Source of the DNA: Candidatus Skiveiella danica
GTDB lineage: Bacteria > Pseudomonadota > Gammaproteobacteria > Burkholderiales > Burkholderiaceae_C
DNA: 64,000 nucleotides
Reading direction: 5' to 3'
Assembly (NCBI GenBank): GCA_016721925.1
Contig: JADKHE010000013.1
Span: forward strand, 62,001-126,000
Part shown: positions 25,311 through 37,168 of the stretch, piece by piece
Layout: the number at the start of each line of letters is the position of its first letter
Position numbering within the stretch: position 1 is the first letter of the stretch
Made by a program: the position numbers and the translations under genes
Notes under the pieces: generated by a model
Seen by the model: the letters and a program-made list of their open reading frames with translations, nothing else
What the model was told of the DNA's origin: nothing
Database searches by the model: none

Positions 25311-28300
25311 ATGCTGGCCCACATCATCGACTGGTCGGGCAGGAACCGTTTCCTGGTCCTGCTCGCCACGCTGTTCATCACGGTCTGGGGCATCTTTGCT
25401 GTCCTGCGAACGCCCATCGACGCCCTGCCCGACCTCTCGGATGTGCAGGTCATCGTCTACACCGAATACCCCGGACAGGCGCCGCAGGTGGTGGAAGATC
25501 AGGTCACCTACCCGCTGACGACCGCCATGCTGTCGGTACCGAAGTCGAAGGTGGTGCGCGGCTTTTCCTTCTTCGGTGCGTCCTTCGTCTACATCATCTT
25601 CGAAGACGGCACCGACATCTACTGGGCGCGCTCGCGCGTGCTGGAGTACCTCAACTTCGCCGCCGGGCGCATGCCCAAAGGGATTACGCCGCAGATCGGC
25701 CCGGACGCCACGGGCGTGGGCTGGGTCTACCAGTACGCGCTGCTGGCGAAAGACAAGACGCTGGCCGAACTGCGGTCGATCCAGGACTGGTACGTGCGCT
25801 ACCAGCTGACCAAGGCGCACGGCGTGGCCGAAGTGGCCTCGGTCGGCGGCTTCGTGCAGACCTACCAGGTCACAGTCGACCCGGTCAAGCTGCGCGCCTA
25901 CGGCATCCCGCTGATGAAGGTGGCGCAGGTGATCCGCGACTCCAACCGGGACGTGGGCGGGCGCGCCGTGGAGATGGCCGAGACCGAGTACATGGTGCGC
26001 GGCAAGGGCTACCTGCGCGGCAAGGCCGACATCGAAATGCTGGTGGTCAAGAGCGACAAGGGAACGCCGGTGCTGATCCGCGACATTGCGCGAGTCGAGC
26101 TCACACCCGACGAACGCCGGGGGCTGACTGAACTCAACGGCGAAGGCGAGGTGGTGTCGGGCATCGCCATGGCCCGCTACGGGCAGAACGCCCTCGAAGT
26201 GATCGCCAGCCTGAAGGACAAGATCGCCGAGATCGCGCCCGGATTGCCGGCCGGCGTGACGGTTCAGACGGTGTACGACCGGTCGGAGCTCATCCACCGC
26301 GCCATCGAGACCCTCAAACGAACGCTGCTGGAGGAGTCGCTGATCGTCGCGCTGGTCTGCGTCGTGTTCCTGATGCATGTGCGCAGCGCACTGGTCGCCA
26401 TCCTGATGCTGCCGGTGGGCATCCTGATGGCCTTCATCGCCATGCGCCTGCTGGGCATGAGTTCCAACCTCATGAGCCTGGGCGGTATCGCGATTGCCAT
26501 CGGCGCGATGATCGACGCGGCCATCGTGATGATCGAGAACGCCCACAAACACCTCGAACGATTGCCCGAAGGGCACTCCACGAAAGACCGGTTCGATGCC
26601 ATGCTGGATGCCTGCAAGGAAGTGGGCCCGGCGTTGTTCTTCTCGCTGCTGATCATCACCGTGTCGTTCCTGCCGGTCTTCGCGCTTGAAGGCCAGGAAG
26701 GCCGGCTGTTCTCGCCGCTGGCCTATACCAAGACCTTTTCCATGGCGGGCGCGGCGCTGCTGTCGATCACGCTGGTGCCGGTGCTGATGCTGCTGTTCAT
26801 CCGTGGAAAAATCATGCCCGAGGCGAAGAACCCGGTGAACCGATTCCTGATCTGGGTCTATCGACCGATCATCACGGGTGTCATGCGCTGGAAGAAACTG
26901 ACCGTGCTCGCCGCACTGGTGGTGCTGGGCGTCTCGTACTACCCGGCCTCCCGCCTCGGCTCGGAGTTCATGCCCACGCTCAACGAAGGCTCCCTGCTCT
27001 ACATGCCGGCATCGCTTCCCGGCATGTCGATCACCAAGGCCGCCGAGCTGCTGCAGACGCAGGACAAGATCATCAAGAGCTTCCCGGAGGTGACGTCGGT
27101 CTTTGGCAAGGCCGGGCGCGCCAACACGGCCACCGATCCGGCGCCGACCGAGATGTTCGAGACCGTGATCAACCTCAAGCCCGAATCCGAATGGCGCGCC
27201 GGCATGACCATCGACAAGCTGATTGCCGAAATGGACCAGGCGCTGCAGTTCCCCGGCGTGGCGAACTCCTGGACCATGCCGATCAAGGCCCGCATCGACA
27301 TGCTGTCCACCGGCATCCGCACGCCGATCGGCATCAAGGTCTTCGGCAAGGACCTGGACGAGATGGAAAAACTCGCGCGGCAGATCGAGACCGTCGTAAA
27401 GGCCGTGCCTGGCACGACCAGTGCGTTTGCCGAGCGCATCACCGGCGGCTTTTACCTGAACATCGAACCCGATCGCGAGCAACTGGCGCGCTACGGCCTG
27501 GCGGTCGGCGACCTGCTCGATGTCGTCGGCATCGCGCTGGGCGGCGAGATGGTCACCACCACGGTGGAGGGCCGGGAACGCTATGGCGTGACGGTGCGTT
27601 ACCCGCGCGAGTTGCGCGGCGACCCGCAGCAGATCGCGCGCGAGGTGCTGATTCCCACGATGGACGGCGCCATGATTCCGCTGGGGCAGTTGGCCAAGGT
27701 CGTCGTCGCCAAGGGCGCCCCCGGCATCCGCACCGAGAACGCGCTGCTGTCGGCGTACATCTATGTCGACATCCGCGACCGCGACATCGGCGGCTATGTG
27801 GCGGATGCGAAGAAGGCGGTGGCCGAGCAGGTCAAGTTCCCGCCCGGTTACTACGTGACCTGGAGCGGCCAGTTCGAGTACATGGAGCGCGCCATCGGGA
27901 AAATGAAGATCGTGATCCCGGTGACGCTGCTGTCGATCTTCCTGCTGCTGTACCTCAACTTCAGGCGCATCACGGAGACGCTGATCGTGATGCTCTCGGT
28001 CCCCTTCGCGCTGGTCGGGGGCGTCTGGCTGATGTGGTTGCTGGGCTACAACCTCTCGGTGGCCGTGGCGGTCGGCTTCATTGCGCTGGCCGGCGTGGCG
28101 GCCGAAACCGGCGTGATCATGCTGATCTACCTGGACCATGCCTGGGAGGCCGTGAAGGTCAAATGCCGCGCGGCCGGGCGCGAACCCACCGTGGATGACC
28201 TCTACGCGGCGGTGATGGAAGGCGCGGTGGAGCGCGTGCGGCCCAAGATGATGACGGTGGTCGCCATCATGGCCGGCCTGCTGCCGATCCTGTGGGGCAC

Positions 28301-28454
28301 AGGCACCGGCTCCGAGGTCATGAGCCGCATCGCCGCGCCCATGGTGGGCGGCATGATCTCCTCGACCGTGCTGACGCTGGCGGTGATTCCGGCCCTGTAT
28401 GCGCTGGTCAAACAGTGGCGGCTCAGAGCAGGGATAGAAAGTCCGATCTCATGA
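25311..28454 (+). CDS. cusA: CusA-type Cu(I)/Ag(I) RND efflux pump
   Basis: 1047-residue heavy-metal RND transporter with twelve predicted membrane helices in the inner membrane. The three methionines that form the metal path in E. coli CusA (M573, M623, M672) are present at a constant offset: M565 (LLYMPASLPGMS), M615 (DPAPTEMFETVI) and M664 (RIDMLSTGI). This supports a monovalent Cu/Ag substrate rather than Zn/Co/Cd. The proton-relay helix region (GGIAIAIGAMIDAAIVM) is intact. It closes the DUF411-cusF-cusC-cusB-cusA block; no CusRS regulators are here. Confidence 0.95.
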   Translation: MLAHIIDWSGRNRFLVLLATLFITVWGIFAVLRTPIDALPDLSDVQVIVYTEYPGQAPQVVEDQVTYPLTTAMLSVPKSKVVRGFSFFGASFVYIIFEDGTDIYWARSRVLEYLNFAAGRMPKGITPQIGPDATGVGWVYQYALLAKDKTLAELRSIQDWYVRYQLTKAHGVAEVASVGGFVQTYQVTVDPVKLRAYGIPLMKVAQVIRDSNRDVGGRAVEMAETEYMVRGKGYLRGKADIEMLVVKSDKGTPVLIRDIARVELTPDERRGLTELNGEGEVVSGIAMARYGQNALEVIASLKDKIAEIAPGLPAGVTVQTVYDRSELIHRAIETLKRTLLEESLIVALVCVVFLMHVRSALVAILMLPVGILMAFIAMRLLGMSSNLMSLGGIAIAIGAMIDAAIVMIENAHKHLERLPEGHSTKDRFDAMLDACKEVGPALFFSLLIITVSFLPVFALEGQEGRLFSPLAYTKTFSMAGAALLSITLVPVLMLLFIRGKIMPEAKNPVNRFLIWVYRPIITGVMRWKKLTVLAALVVLGVSYYPASRLGSEFMPTLNEGSLLYMPASLPGMSITKAAELLQTQDKIIKSFPEVTSVFGKAGRANTATDPAPTEMFETVINLKPESEWRAGMTIDKLIAEMDQALQFPGVANSWTMPIKARIDMLSTGIRTPIGIKVFGKDLDEMEKLARQIETVVKAVPGTTSAFAERITGGFYLNIEPDREQLARYGLAVGDLLDVVGIALGGEMVTTTVEGRERYGVTVRYPRELRGDPQQIAREVLIPTMDGAMIPLGQLAKVVVAKGAPGIRTENALLSAYIYVDIRDRDIGGYVADAKKAVAEQVKFPPGYYVTWSGQFEYMERAIGKMKIVIPVTLLSIFLLLYLNFRRITETLIVMLSVPFALVGGVWLMWLLGYNLSVAVAVGFIALAGVAAETGVIMLIYLDHAWEAVKVKCRAAGREPTVDDLYAAVMEGAVERVRPKMMTVVAIMAGLLPILWGTGTGSEVMSRIAAPMVGGMISSTVLTLAVIPALYALVKQWRLRAGIESPIS

Positions 28455-28473
28455 TGACAACATAATCGACGCC

Positions 28474-29484
28474 ATGAGTGAATTCGACAGCGCGAATGGC
28501 GCAGGCGCCATCACCGACGTGGCCGGCATTGAGGTCGGCCATTTCACCCACCCCCGCAGGCCCACCGGCTGCAGCGTGGTGCTGGCGCGCGGCGGCGCCG
28601 TCGCCGGCGTGGACGTGCGAGGTGCTGCACCGGGCACGCGCGAGACCGACCTGCTCGATCCGTGCAATGCGGTGAACACGGTGCATGCCGTTCTGCTCTC
28701 TGGCGGCAGCGCCTGGGGACTGGACGCAGCCAGCGGCGTGATGCGCTGGCTGGAATCGCAAGGCATCGGTCTGGACGTCGGGTCCGCCCTGGTCCCGATC
28801 GTTCCCGCTGCGGTGCTGTTTGACCTGCTGGTCGGTGATGCCCATATCCGACCCGACGCGCAGGCCGGATATGCGGCCTGCCAGGTGGCCTCCAGCCAGC
28901 CACCGGCCGAAGGCAACGTCGGGGCCGGCACCGGGGCCGCAATCGGCAAGATGTTTGGCATGCCCTTCGCCATGAAGGGGGGCATCGGGACCGCATCGGT
29001 CACTCTGGACGGGGTCACTGTGGGGGCGTTGATCGCCTGCAACGCGCTGGGGGATATCGTGGATCCGGATACAGGCGCCCTCATCGCCGGAGCCCGAACC
29101 GGAGATGGCGCGGGCTTGCGCGATACGCGCCGCAGCCTGCTGCGCGGGGAGCCCCCCCTGCCCATCCTGGCCGGCACCAACACCACCATCGGCGTGATTG
29201 CGACCGATGCGCAACTGACCAAGGCGCAGGCCCGACGCCTGGCGATGGCGGGCCACGACGGACTGGCACGCAGCATCAATCCGGCGCATACGCTTTCTGA
29301 CGGCGACACCCTGTTTGCGATGAGCACAGGCCTGGCCCCGCGAACGCCTGGGATGACGGTCCTGTGTGTCATGGCCGCCGAAGCGGTCGCGCGCGCCACC
29401 GTGCGCGCCGTGCGCGCTGCGCGCAGTCTTGAAGTCGGTGGCCTGCGGCTTCCCGGCGTTGCGAGTGTGTCGCACACCCGTTAG
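28474..29484 (+). CDS. P1 (DmpA-like) family peptidase
   Basis: 336-residue Ntn-hydrolase-fold aminopeptidase/beta-aminopeptidase. The family pattern is clear: DVAGIEVGHFT, LLSGGSAWGLDAASGVMRWL, VGAGTGAAIGKM and NTTIGVIATDAQLTK. By analogy with DmpA it would cut itself before the nucleophile near residues 236-238 (GTNTTIG; here Thr takes the place of Ser). Role: release of N-terminal residues from amides or beta-peptides. It starts 19 bases after cusA but has no obvious link to copper. Confidence 0.88.
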   Translation: MSEFDSANGAGAITDVAGIEVGHFTHPRRPTGCSVVLARGGAVAGVDVRGAAPGTRETDLLDPCNAVNTVHAVLLSGGSAWGLDAASGVMRWLESQGIGLDVGSALVPIVPAAVLFDLLVGDAHIRPDAQAGYAACQVASSQPPAEGNVGAGTGAAIGKMFGMPFAMKGGIGTASVTLDGVTVGALIACNALGDIVDPDTGALIAGARTGDGAGLRDTRRSLLRGEPPLPILAGTNTTIGVIATDAQLTKAQARRLAMAGHDGLARSINPAHTLSDGDTLFAMSTGLAPRTPGMTVLCVMAAEAVARATVRAVRAARSLEVGGLRLPGVASVSHTR

Positions 29485-29571
29485 GATGTAGCCCGCAGCC
29501 AGCGTGGGCATCTTTTCGACACACTGGTGAACGCATCAAGACCCATCGCAGACCCGCAAAAGGAAACAACC

Positions 29572-29934
29572 ATGCACCGTCCCCTGATTGATCGCGCACC
29601 CCTGATTGGGGCCATGGCCCGCAAATGGGCCCTTGCTGCCCTGTTGCCGCTCGCCCTGTCCGCTTGCGCACCCGATGCGTGGAAAGCCAATCCAAACTAT
29701 GACGCGTTCGTCAATCAGATCCTGCGCAACTGCGGCAACCAACGCATGGGTGAATTCACTGTTTCCAGCCTGATGAACCAGGATGACCCGAGCTACAACG
29801 TCTATTTTGTCGATATGACGTCGCGCTGGGGGCAGAACAGGATCTCCACGCAGGACTACATCCAGGGCGTCATGTCAGTGGGCGGTGGAAGCCAGTCGGC
29901 CGGACTCAAGTGCATCGTGGCGCAGAAGCCATAG
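29572..29934 (+). CDS. Small lipoprotein of unknown function
   Basis: 120-residue protein. Start at 29572 (MHRPLIDRAPLIGAM), with AAGGAAA upstream. The hydrophobic segment ends in the lipobox LALSACAPDAW, so it is probably acylated and membrane-anchored. The mature part has two conserved-looking Cys (LRNCGNQ and LKCIVAQ) that may pair. I do not recognise a named family. A 117-base gap follows, in which I see nothing clear. Confidence 0.7.
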   Translation: MHRPLIDRAPLIGAMARKWALAALLPLALSACAPDAWKANPNYDAFVNQILRNCGNQRMGEFTVSSLMNQDDPSYNVYFVDMTSRWGQNRISTQDYIQGVMSVGGGSQSAGLKCIVAQKP

Positions 29935-30051
29935 CGAGCCGGCCTGTGGCGTGATGTCGTTGCCGGTGCCTAGGCCATCTGGTCACCGGAACGATCAGGA
30001 AGCATGGGCGGCGTGTACCGGGCCATACGACCCATCCTGATCGAAGCCCGC

Positions 30052-32343
30052 TCAAACAGCGCCGGCGTGCCCTGGGGCCTGCCCCGAAGCCAGCGTGTTA
30101 CGCAAGGCCGTCTGGGCCACGGCGTCCAGCGCATCATCCAGCATGAGTCCGGATGACACGATACGGATCATCCCGGTGGCAAGCAGGCGAGCCATCGAAC
30201 GCCGGGACATCGAGTGTGCGCGCCCCCGCGTCGACGTGAACATGAACAGCGTGCGATGCGGGCTGCTCCAGGTCAGTTTGAGACGCGTCCACTCGCCGTC
30301 CAGCATCAATTCAACCCACGCCCCTTCGCTGATGGACTCGCTGGCCGATTGCGCCTCCTGCCGATCCGCGTCGGACACCTCCAGCGTGGCCGGATCCAGC
30401 GGCATGACGGCCTCGGCCTCAAGGTAGCCGGCATCGGCCGTTTCGGCCTCTCCGAGCCAAGGCGCCTCGGATGGCATGGTCTCGTCCAGAGCGGCATCCT
30501 GAACATCCTGCACGCCGGGCCCACCAGCATCCCCGTGGGCACCTTCCCCCGGAGCGTGAGCGGCCAGTTCCTGCTTCTCGCGCGCGGCTCGGGCCTCCTG
30601 CAGCACGGTTTCATGGCAGGCGATCAGCTCGTCAAAAAACTGAGAGATGCGCCGGGGCGGAAAGGCGATCAGCTGCAAGCCGGAGCGCAGCGTGGCCAGC
30701 ATCGCCGGGATCATCTCGACCAGACGGACCGGATTGCGCCTTGCCTGCCAGGGCTGCACGCTCCAGATCAGTTCGTCAACCACAGCCAGATACCCCTGCG
30801 GATCCGTGCTGCCGCGCGTGCAGTTCAGCTGTGACTCCGCGACGACCTGCGCCCAAGGCCCCACCAGAAAACTGCGCACCAGAAGGGGTACGGGCTGTTC
30901 CTTCATGCGACCCAGCCATTGGTCGACCAGGCGCTGCGCGAGCAGGTTGCGTTGTTCGACATGCAGCAATGCACGAGCCGTTTCCTCGCGCAGAGCCAGT
31001 TGCGCCTTGTCGTCCTGCTGCCAGACGGACAAGAGCTTTTCCATCTCCAGAGCGAAGGCCACCGCCCGGAGTTCCGTCGACGCATTGATCGTCTGCACGG
31101 CACCATTGATCGACTCAACAAAGCGGGCATAACCCGGTTCATCTTCCGTTGTGTAAGCCAGACTGCGGTCGGTCACGCGATCGAGAAACTGGCGCGCCGG
31201 GTGGCGGTGGTCGCTGAAGAATCGCACATCGGATCTGGCGAGTTCCAGCAGTGAGCCCGACAGGCCCTGCAAGGCCGAGCGGACCTGGCCCAGCAGACGC
31301 TCGTCCTGGGTCAGGTTGTCCAGCATCATCCGGGTCACTTCCTCGCCGATCTGCTGTCCAAGTTGTCGGCCGTCCATCGGGCCGCGAAGGCTCAAGTCCA
31401 CGTGCTGAGCAGCGGCATTGCCCGAAGAAGCACTCTGCTGCTTTTTGCGCAACTCCAGTCGCTGGATCATCGCCTCGACCTGCTTCATATCCTGCAGCGC
31501 GGTCAGCGAAGCCGGGATCGTGTGAAGGAAGTCGCCGCCGGGGCGACCGCTGAGGCTGGCCACGTCACCCATGTCCGCTGAAAGCAGCCGCCTCAGGCGT
31601 TCCAAAGTGATCACAGCCCGCGTGGTTTCGTTGCTCTTTTCGGTATTGCGAGTCGCCGCCGCGCCGGCCAAGGTCGGCGGCGTCGTGCCTGCGGGCTCGA
31701 CCCCATGCGACAGGAGCCACTCTGTAATCTCCCGGTAGACCTGCCGCAAACCCACCCCAAGCCGGCCCGCCGCCGACGCCAGGATTTCACTGCGGATCTC
31801 GGCAATCGAGATATGCGCCGCCATGGTGTCTCGCAGCGCCTTGGCGAAAAGCTCCGGACGCAGTGGATTGATGTTGGGTTGAACGTTGATCCAGCCCATG
31901 ACCGTGCTCATGAGCGCGTTCAGGCGAGGCAGCGCCTCGCCGGCGGTGAAGTCCAGCTCTTGCTGGACCCGGGCCAATTCGATGCTCTGATCCAGCTGGT
32001 GGACATCCAGCAGCTGGATGTCCTCGAACCGGACCAGAGGCCGGCTGCCGGGGTCGGACACCCCGCCGTAGGACAGGATGCGCACCTGGCCCGAGAAGGC
32101 GTTTCGCAGTGAATCGCGCTGGTCCAGCAGTTGCTGGATGACTGGCTTCAGTTCCGGCCGAAACCCGCCCCGGCCCGCCGATTTGTGCGGGTCCAGACCC
32201 GCTGCAAGGCGCAGCCCGTCCAGCACCTGGTCCATCAGGCTGGGCACCTGGGACAGCACAAGCTCCAGGCACGCAGACACCGTCACCCGGCGGTTGCCGT
32301 GGGTGTCTGCAATCCCGATCCTCCGTTTGACTCCGGGTTTCAT
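30052..32343 (-). CDS. DUF1631 family protein
   Basis: 763-residue cytoplasmic protein of the DUF1631 family, frequent in beta- and gammaproteobacteria. Mostly helical, with long coiled stretches (KQVEAMIQRLELRKKQQ) and the family-typical FFDELIACHETVLQEARAAREKQ. The C-terminal ~90 residues (GAWVELMLDGEWTRLKLTW, then SPHRTLFMFTSTRGRAHSM) form a PilZ-like beta module, which in other proteins binds cyclic-di-GMP; the RxxxR motif is not clear here. Function not established. It is transcribed alone, 42 bases downstream of ettA's stop being its start side. Confidence 0.8.
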   Translation of the reverse strand: MKPGVKRRIGIADTHGNRRVTVSACLELVLSQVPSLMDQVLDGLRLAAGLDPHKSAGRGGFRPELKPVIQQLLDQRDSLRNAFSGQVRILSYGGVSDPGSRPLVRFEDIQLLDVHQLDQSIELARVQQELDFTAGEALPRLNALMSTVMGWINVQPNINPLRPELFAKALRDTMAAHISIAEIRSEILASAAGRLGVGLRQVYREITEWLLSHGVEPAGTTPPTLAGAAATRNTEKSNETTRAVITLERLRRLLSADMGDVASLSGRPGGDFLHTIPASLTALQDMKQVEAMIQRLELRKKQQSASSGNAAAQHVDLSLRGPMDGRQLGQQIGEEVTRMMLDNLTQDERLLGQVRSALQGLSGSLLELARSDVRFFSDHRHPARQFLDRVTDRSLAYTTEDEPGYARFVESINGAVQTINASTELRAVAFALEMEKLLSVWQQDDKAQLALREETARALLHVEQRNLLAQRLVDQWLGRMKEQPVPLLVRSFLVGPWAQVVAESQLNCTRGSTDPQGYLAVVDELIWSVQPWQARRNPVRLVEMIPAMLATLRSGLQLIAFPPRRISQFFDELIACHETVLQEARAAREKQELAAHAPGEGAHGDAGGPGVQDVQDAALDETMPSEAPWLGEAETADAGYLEAEAVMPLDPATLEVSDADRQEAQSASESISEGAWVELMLDGEWTRLKLTWSSPHRTLFMFTSTRGRAHSMSRRSMARLLATGMIRIVSSGLMLDDALDAVAQTALRNTLASGQAPGHAGAV

Positions 32344-32385
32344 GGCCGCAAGTATTGCAGGAAATCCGGTGCTTGCGAAAGGTTT

Positions 32386-34047
32386 TTACTTCAGTGCCTT
32401 GAAGCGCATGCGCTTGGGCTTGGCGCCTTCCTCGCCCAGGCGCCGTTTCTTGTCGGCCTCGTACTCCTGGTAGTTGCCATTGAAGAACACCCACTGGCTG
32501 TCGCCTTCGGCGGCCAGGATGTGCGTCGCAATGCGGTCCAGGAACCAGCGGTCATGGCTGATCACCATGATCGAGCCGGCAAATTCGAGCAGCGCATCTT
32601 CCAGCGCGCGCAGGGTTTCCACATCCAGATCGTTGGAAGGCTCATCCAGCAGCAACACGTTGCCGCCGGCGATCAGCGTTTTCGCCAGGTGCAGGCGGCC
32701 GCGCTCGCCGCCGGACAGTGTGCCGACCTTCTTCTGCTGGTCGCCGCCGTTGAAGTTGAAGCGGCCACAGTAGGCGCGGCTGGCCATCTGGAACTTGCCC
32801 ACGGTCAGGATGTCGAGCCCGCCGGAGACGTCTTCCCAGACGGTCTTCTCATTCGACAGATCGTCGCGATGCTGGTCCACAAAGGCCATCTTGACGGTGG
32901 AGCCGATGATGACCTCGCCGCTGTCCGGTTTCTCCTTGCCGGCAATCAGGTTGAACAGGGTCGATTTGCCGGCCCCGTTGGGGCCGATGATGCCGACGAT
33001 GGCGCCCGCCGGGACGGTGAAGGACAGGTTGTCGATCAGCACCCGGTCGCCGAACGACTTGGTCACATTGTGGAACTCGAACACCTGGTTGCCCAGGCGC
33101 TCGGCGACGGGAATGAATATTTCCTGGGTCTCGTTGCGCTTCTGGTAGTCATAGTCGCTGAGCTCTTCGAAACGCGCCAGACGCGCCTTGCTCTTGGCCT
33201 GGCGGCCCTTGGGGTTCTGTCGCACCCACTCGAGCTCCTTCTTCATCGCCTTGGTCCGCGCATCCTCGCTGCGGTTTTCCTGCTCCAGGCGCGCCTCTTT
33301 CTGCTCCAGCCAGGTGCTGTAGTTGCCCTTGTAGGGAATGCCGGAGCCCCGGTCGAGTTCGAGAATCCACTCGGCGGCGTTGTCCAGGAAGTAACGGTCG
33401 TGGGTGATGGCCACCACGGTGCCGGAAAAGCGGGCAAGAAACTGCTCCAGCCAGTCCACCGATTCGGCGTCCAGGTGGTTGGTCGGCTCATCGAGCAGCA
33501 GCATGTCGGGGCGGCTGAGTAGCAGCCGGCACAGCGCCACACGGCGCTTCTCACCACCCGACAGTTTGCCGATCACGGCCTCCCAGGGCGGCAGGCGCAG
33601 CGCATCGGCGGCAATTTCCAGCTGGTGTTCGGAGGCGTCTCCCGCGGTGGCAATGATGGCCTCCAGCTTGGCCTGTTCGGCCGCCAGCGCTTCGAAATCG
33701 GCATCTTCCTCGGCGTAAGCCGCGTAGACCTCGTCCAGGCGCTGCTGCGCCGCCTTGACCTCTCCCATGCCACTTTCAACGGCCTCCCGCACGGTCTGGT
33801 CCGGATCCATCTTGGGCTCCTGCGGCAGGTATCCGATCTTCAGGCCCGGCATGGGGATGGCTTCGCCCTCGATCTCCTTGTCCAATCCGGCCATGATCTT
33901 GAGCAGCGTGGACTTGCCTGATCCGTTGAGACCGAGCACGCCGATCTTGGCGCCGGGGAAGAAGCTGAGGGAGATGTCCTTGAGGATCTGTCGCTTCGGC
34001 GGCACGATCTTGCCGACGCGATTCATGGTGAAAACGTATTGAGCCAT
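32386..34047 (-). CDS. ettA: Energy-dependent translational throttle EttA
   Basis: 553-residue ABC-F protein with two ATPase domains and no membrane part. First Walker A GLNGSGKST with LSGGEKRR; second GPNGAGKST with LSGGERGR; the linker between them is rich in Lys/Arg/Glu (QKEARLEQENRSEDARTK). The opening MAQYVFTMNRVGKIVPPKR and the length are typical of EttA, which binds the ribosomal E site and gates the first peptide bond according to ATP/ADP. Start at 34047; the frame open to 34404 reads through the intergenic region. Divergent from rhlE. Confidence 0.94.
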   Translation of the reverse strand: MAQYVFTMNRVGKIVPPKRQILKDISLSFFPGAKIGVLGLNGSGKSTLLKIMAGLDKEIEGEAIPMPGLKIGYLPQEPKMDPDQTVREAVESGMGEVKAAQQRLDEVYAAYAEEDADFEALAAEQAKLEAIIATAGDASEHQLEIAADALRLPPWEAVIGKLSGGEKRRVALCRLLLSRPDMLLLDEPTNHLDAESVDWLEQFLARFSGTVVAITHDRYFLDNAAEWILELDRGSGIPYKGNYSTWLEQKEARLEQENRSEDARTKAMKKELEWVRQNPKGRQAKSKARLARFEELSDYDYQKRNETQEIFIPVAERLGNQVFEFHNVTKSFGDRVLIDNLSFTVPAGAIVGIIGPNGAGKSTLFNLIAGKEKPDSGEVIIGSTVKMAFVDQHRDDLSNEKTVWEDVSGGLDILTVGKFQMASRAYCGRFNFNGGDQQKKVGTLSGGERGRLHLAKTLIAGGNVLLLDEPSNDLDVETLRALEDALLEFAGSIMVISHDRWFLDRIATHILAAEGDSQWVFFNGNYQEYEADKKRRLGEEGAKPKRMRFKALK

Positions 34048-34124
34048 AGTACGGGGAACCCTTGGGAAAGACGGCGCATGCAGCGCAAAAGCGTGGATTA
34101 TCCGCGCATGCGACAATACGGCTT

Positions 34125-34149
34125 GTTGCAGGACCCAGTTGCCTGCAAC
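34125..34149. promoter_or_regulatory. Inverted repeat in the ettA-rhlE intergenic region
   Basis: GTTGCAGG-N9-CCTGCAAC, perfect 8-bp arms, in the 240-base region between the divergent ettA and rhlE genes. It could be a hairpin in the rhlE leader or a regulator site. I see no other clear signal in this gap. Confidence 0.35.
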
Positions 34150-34287
34150 GTCAGCATGCTGCTGGGGACGAAGAAAGCTCCTTTCGGGCTCCCGACCTTG
34201 TATTTCATCTGCCTTTGACTGGCCCGGCCGTGAACCTTCACGACGGAACAGGCCGATGCTCCATGCGCCCAGGACGGGCGCCTCCAC

Positions 34288-36009
<1,722 letters not shown>

Positions 36010-36590
36010 AGCCTATTCGGCGGTTCACTGCGTGGGCCGCCGGGCCCTGGCCCAGCGCCACCCCAAGCTTCACTCCCACGTCGTCGACTTTGCAGCCCTG
36101 CCCCGGCTGCCCAAGGTCGACGACGTTTTCATTGCGCTGGGCACCACGATCAAGGTGGCAGGCAGCCAGCAAGCCTTTCGCGCCATCGATTTTGACGCTG
36201 TGGTGGCCGTAGCCAGCGCCGCGCGGTCATCTGGCGCTACGCATCTGGGAGTGGTCAGCGCCATGGGGGCCAGCGCCCGCTCGGCCGTGTTCTACAACCG
36301 GGTCAAGGGCGAGATGGAACAGGCCGTGTCCGCCCTGGGCTACGACTCGGTCGTGATTGCCCGCCCGTCAATGCTGGCGGGCGACCGCGAGTCCCTGGAT
36401 CAGCCGATCCGCTCCGGGGAGCGCATCGGCTTGGCTGTCATGGCCCTGTTTCGGCCCGTCACCCCCGCCAACCTGCGCGCGATTGCCGCCGCCGACGTGG
36501 CCACGGGCCTGATCCGCGCCGTCAAGGCGGCGGACCCTGGCACGCGCATCCTGCTGTCGGGGCAACTTCAGCAGGCCTGAGCCGCGGCCC

Positions 36591-36974
36591 TCAGCCCCGC
36601 ACGAACAGCGTCACCAGCGGCTCCGGCCCGACCTGACGGCTCCAGTGGCCATGCACCGCCGGATCGAAGGTGGCGCCCTCGGGCAGCGTGTCGGCCGAAT
36701 AGAAATGATCCCCCGGGCCGAACACCCGCGAGCTGCCGTCCTGCAGCCCGATCTCCATCTGCCCACGCAGCACGATCAGCCATTGCGGACTGCCGGTGCA
36801 ATGAAAGCTGCTGCGAAAACCCACCGGGCTCTGTCGAAGCTGGTAGCCACCGGAGGCCATCAGCGGGGACAGCGCGGCCTGCGGCGTGCCCTCGCTCAGC
36901 GCCAGAGTTTCTTCGCGAAATTTCGCGCGGCCGTCGGCATCGGTGAACAACACGGTCTTGGTGAATATGGTCAT
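36591..36974 (-). CDS. Small single-domain cupin protein
   Basis: 127-residue cupin (MTIFTKTVLFTDADGRAKFR). The beta-barrel shows SSFHCTGSPQWLIVLRGQMEI and VFGPGDHFYSADTLPEG, but the usual two-His-plus-Glu metal set is only partly present. Predicted role: binding of a small molecule; no catalytic reaction can be assigned. Convergent with the oxidoreductase (10-base gap). Confidence 0.7.
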   Translation of the reverse strand: MTIFTKTVLFTDADGRAKFREETLALSEGTPQAALSPLMASGGYQLRQSPVGFRSSFHCTGSPQWLIVLRGQMEIGLQDGSSRVFGPGDHFYSADTLPEGATFDPAVHGHWSRQVGPEPLVTLFVRG

Positions 36975-37168
36975 GGCAGTTGGAGGGTTGGGGGCGGAAC
37001 AAGGTCCCCGCGTGGATCGTCGGGCACTGGTTCTTGCCCCTGACGCCGGTTTTACCAGATCGTCAGCGCAACGATTTACAACCCGTTACCGATTTCGGTC
37101 GGCGATTTGACCCCATCCGCACCCACCGTTCGTTTCAGTCAGCACCTCAACCTTCAAAAGGAGCTTTC

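Noticed and set aside
24663..28139. 1158-codon open frame antisense to cusB/cusA
   Set aside because: Shadow of a high-GC gene: His/Arg/Gln/Asp-rich translation without domains, while cusB and cusA on the other strand have full family matches.
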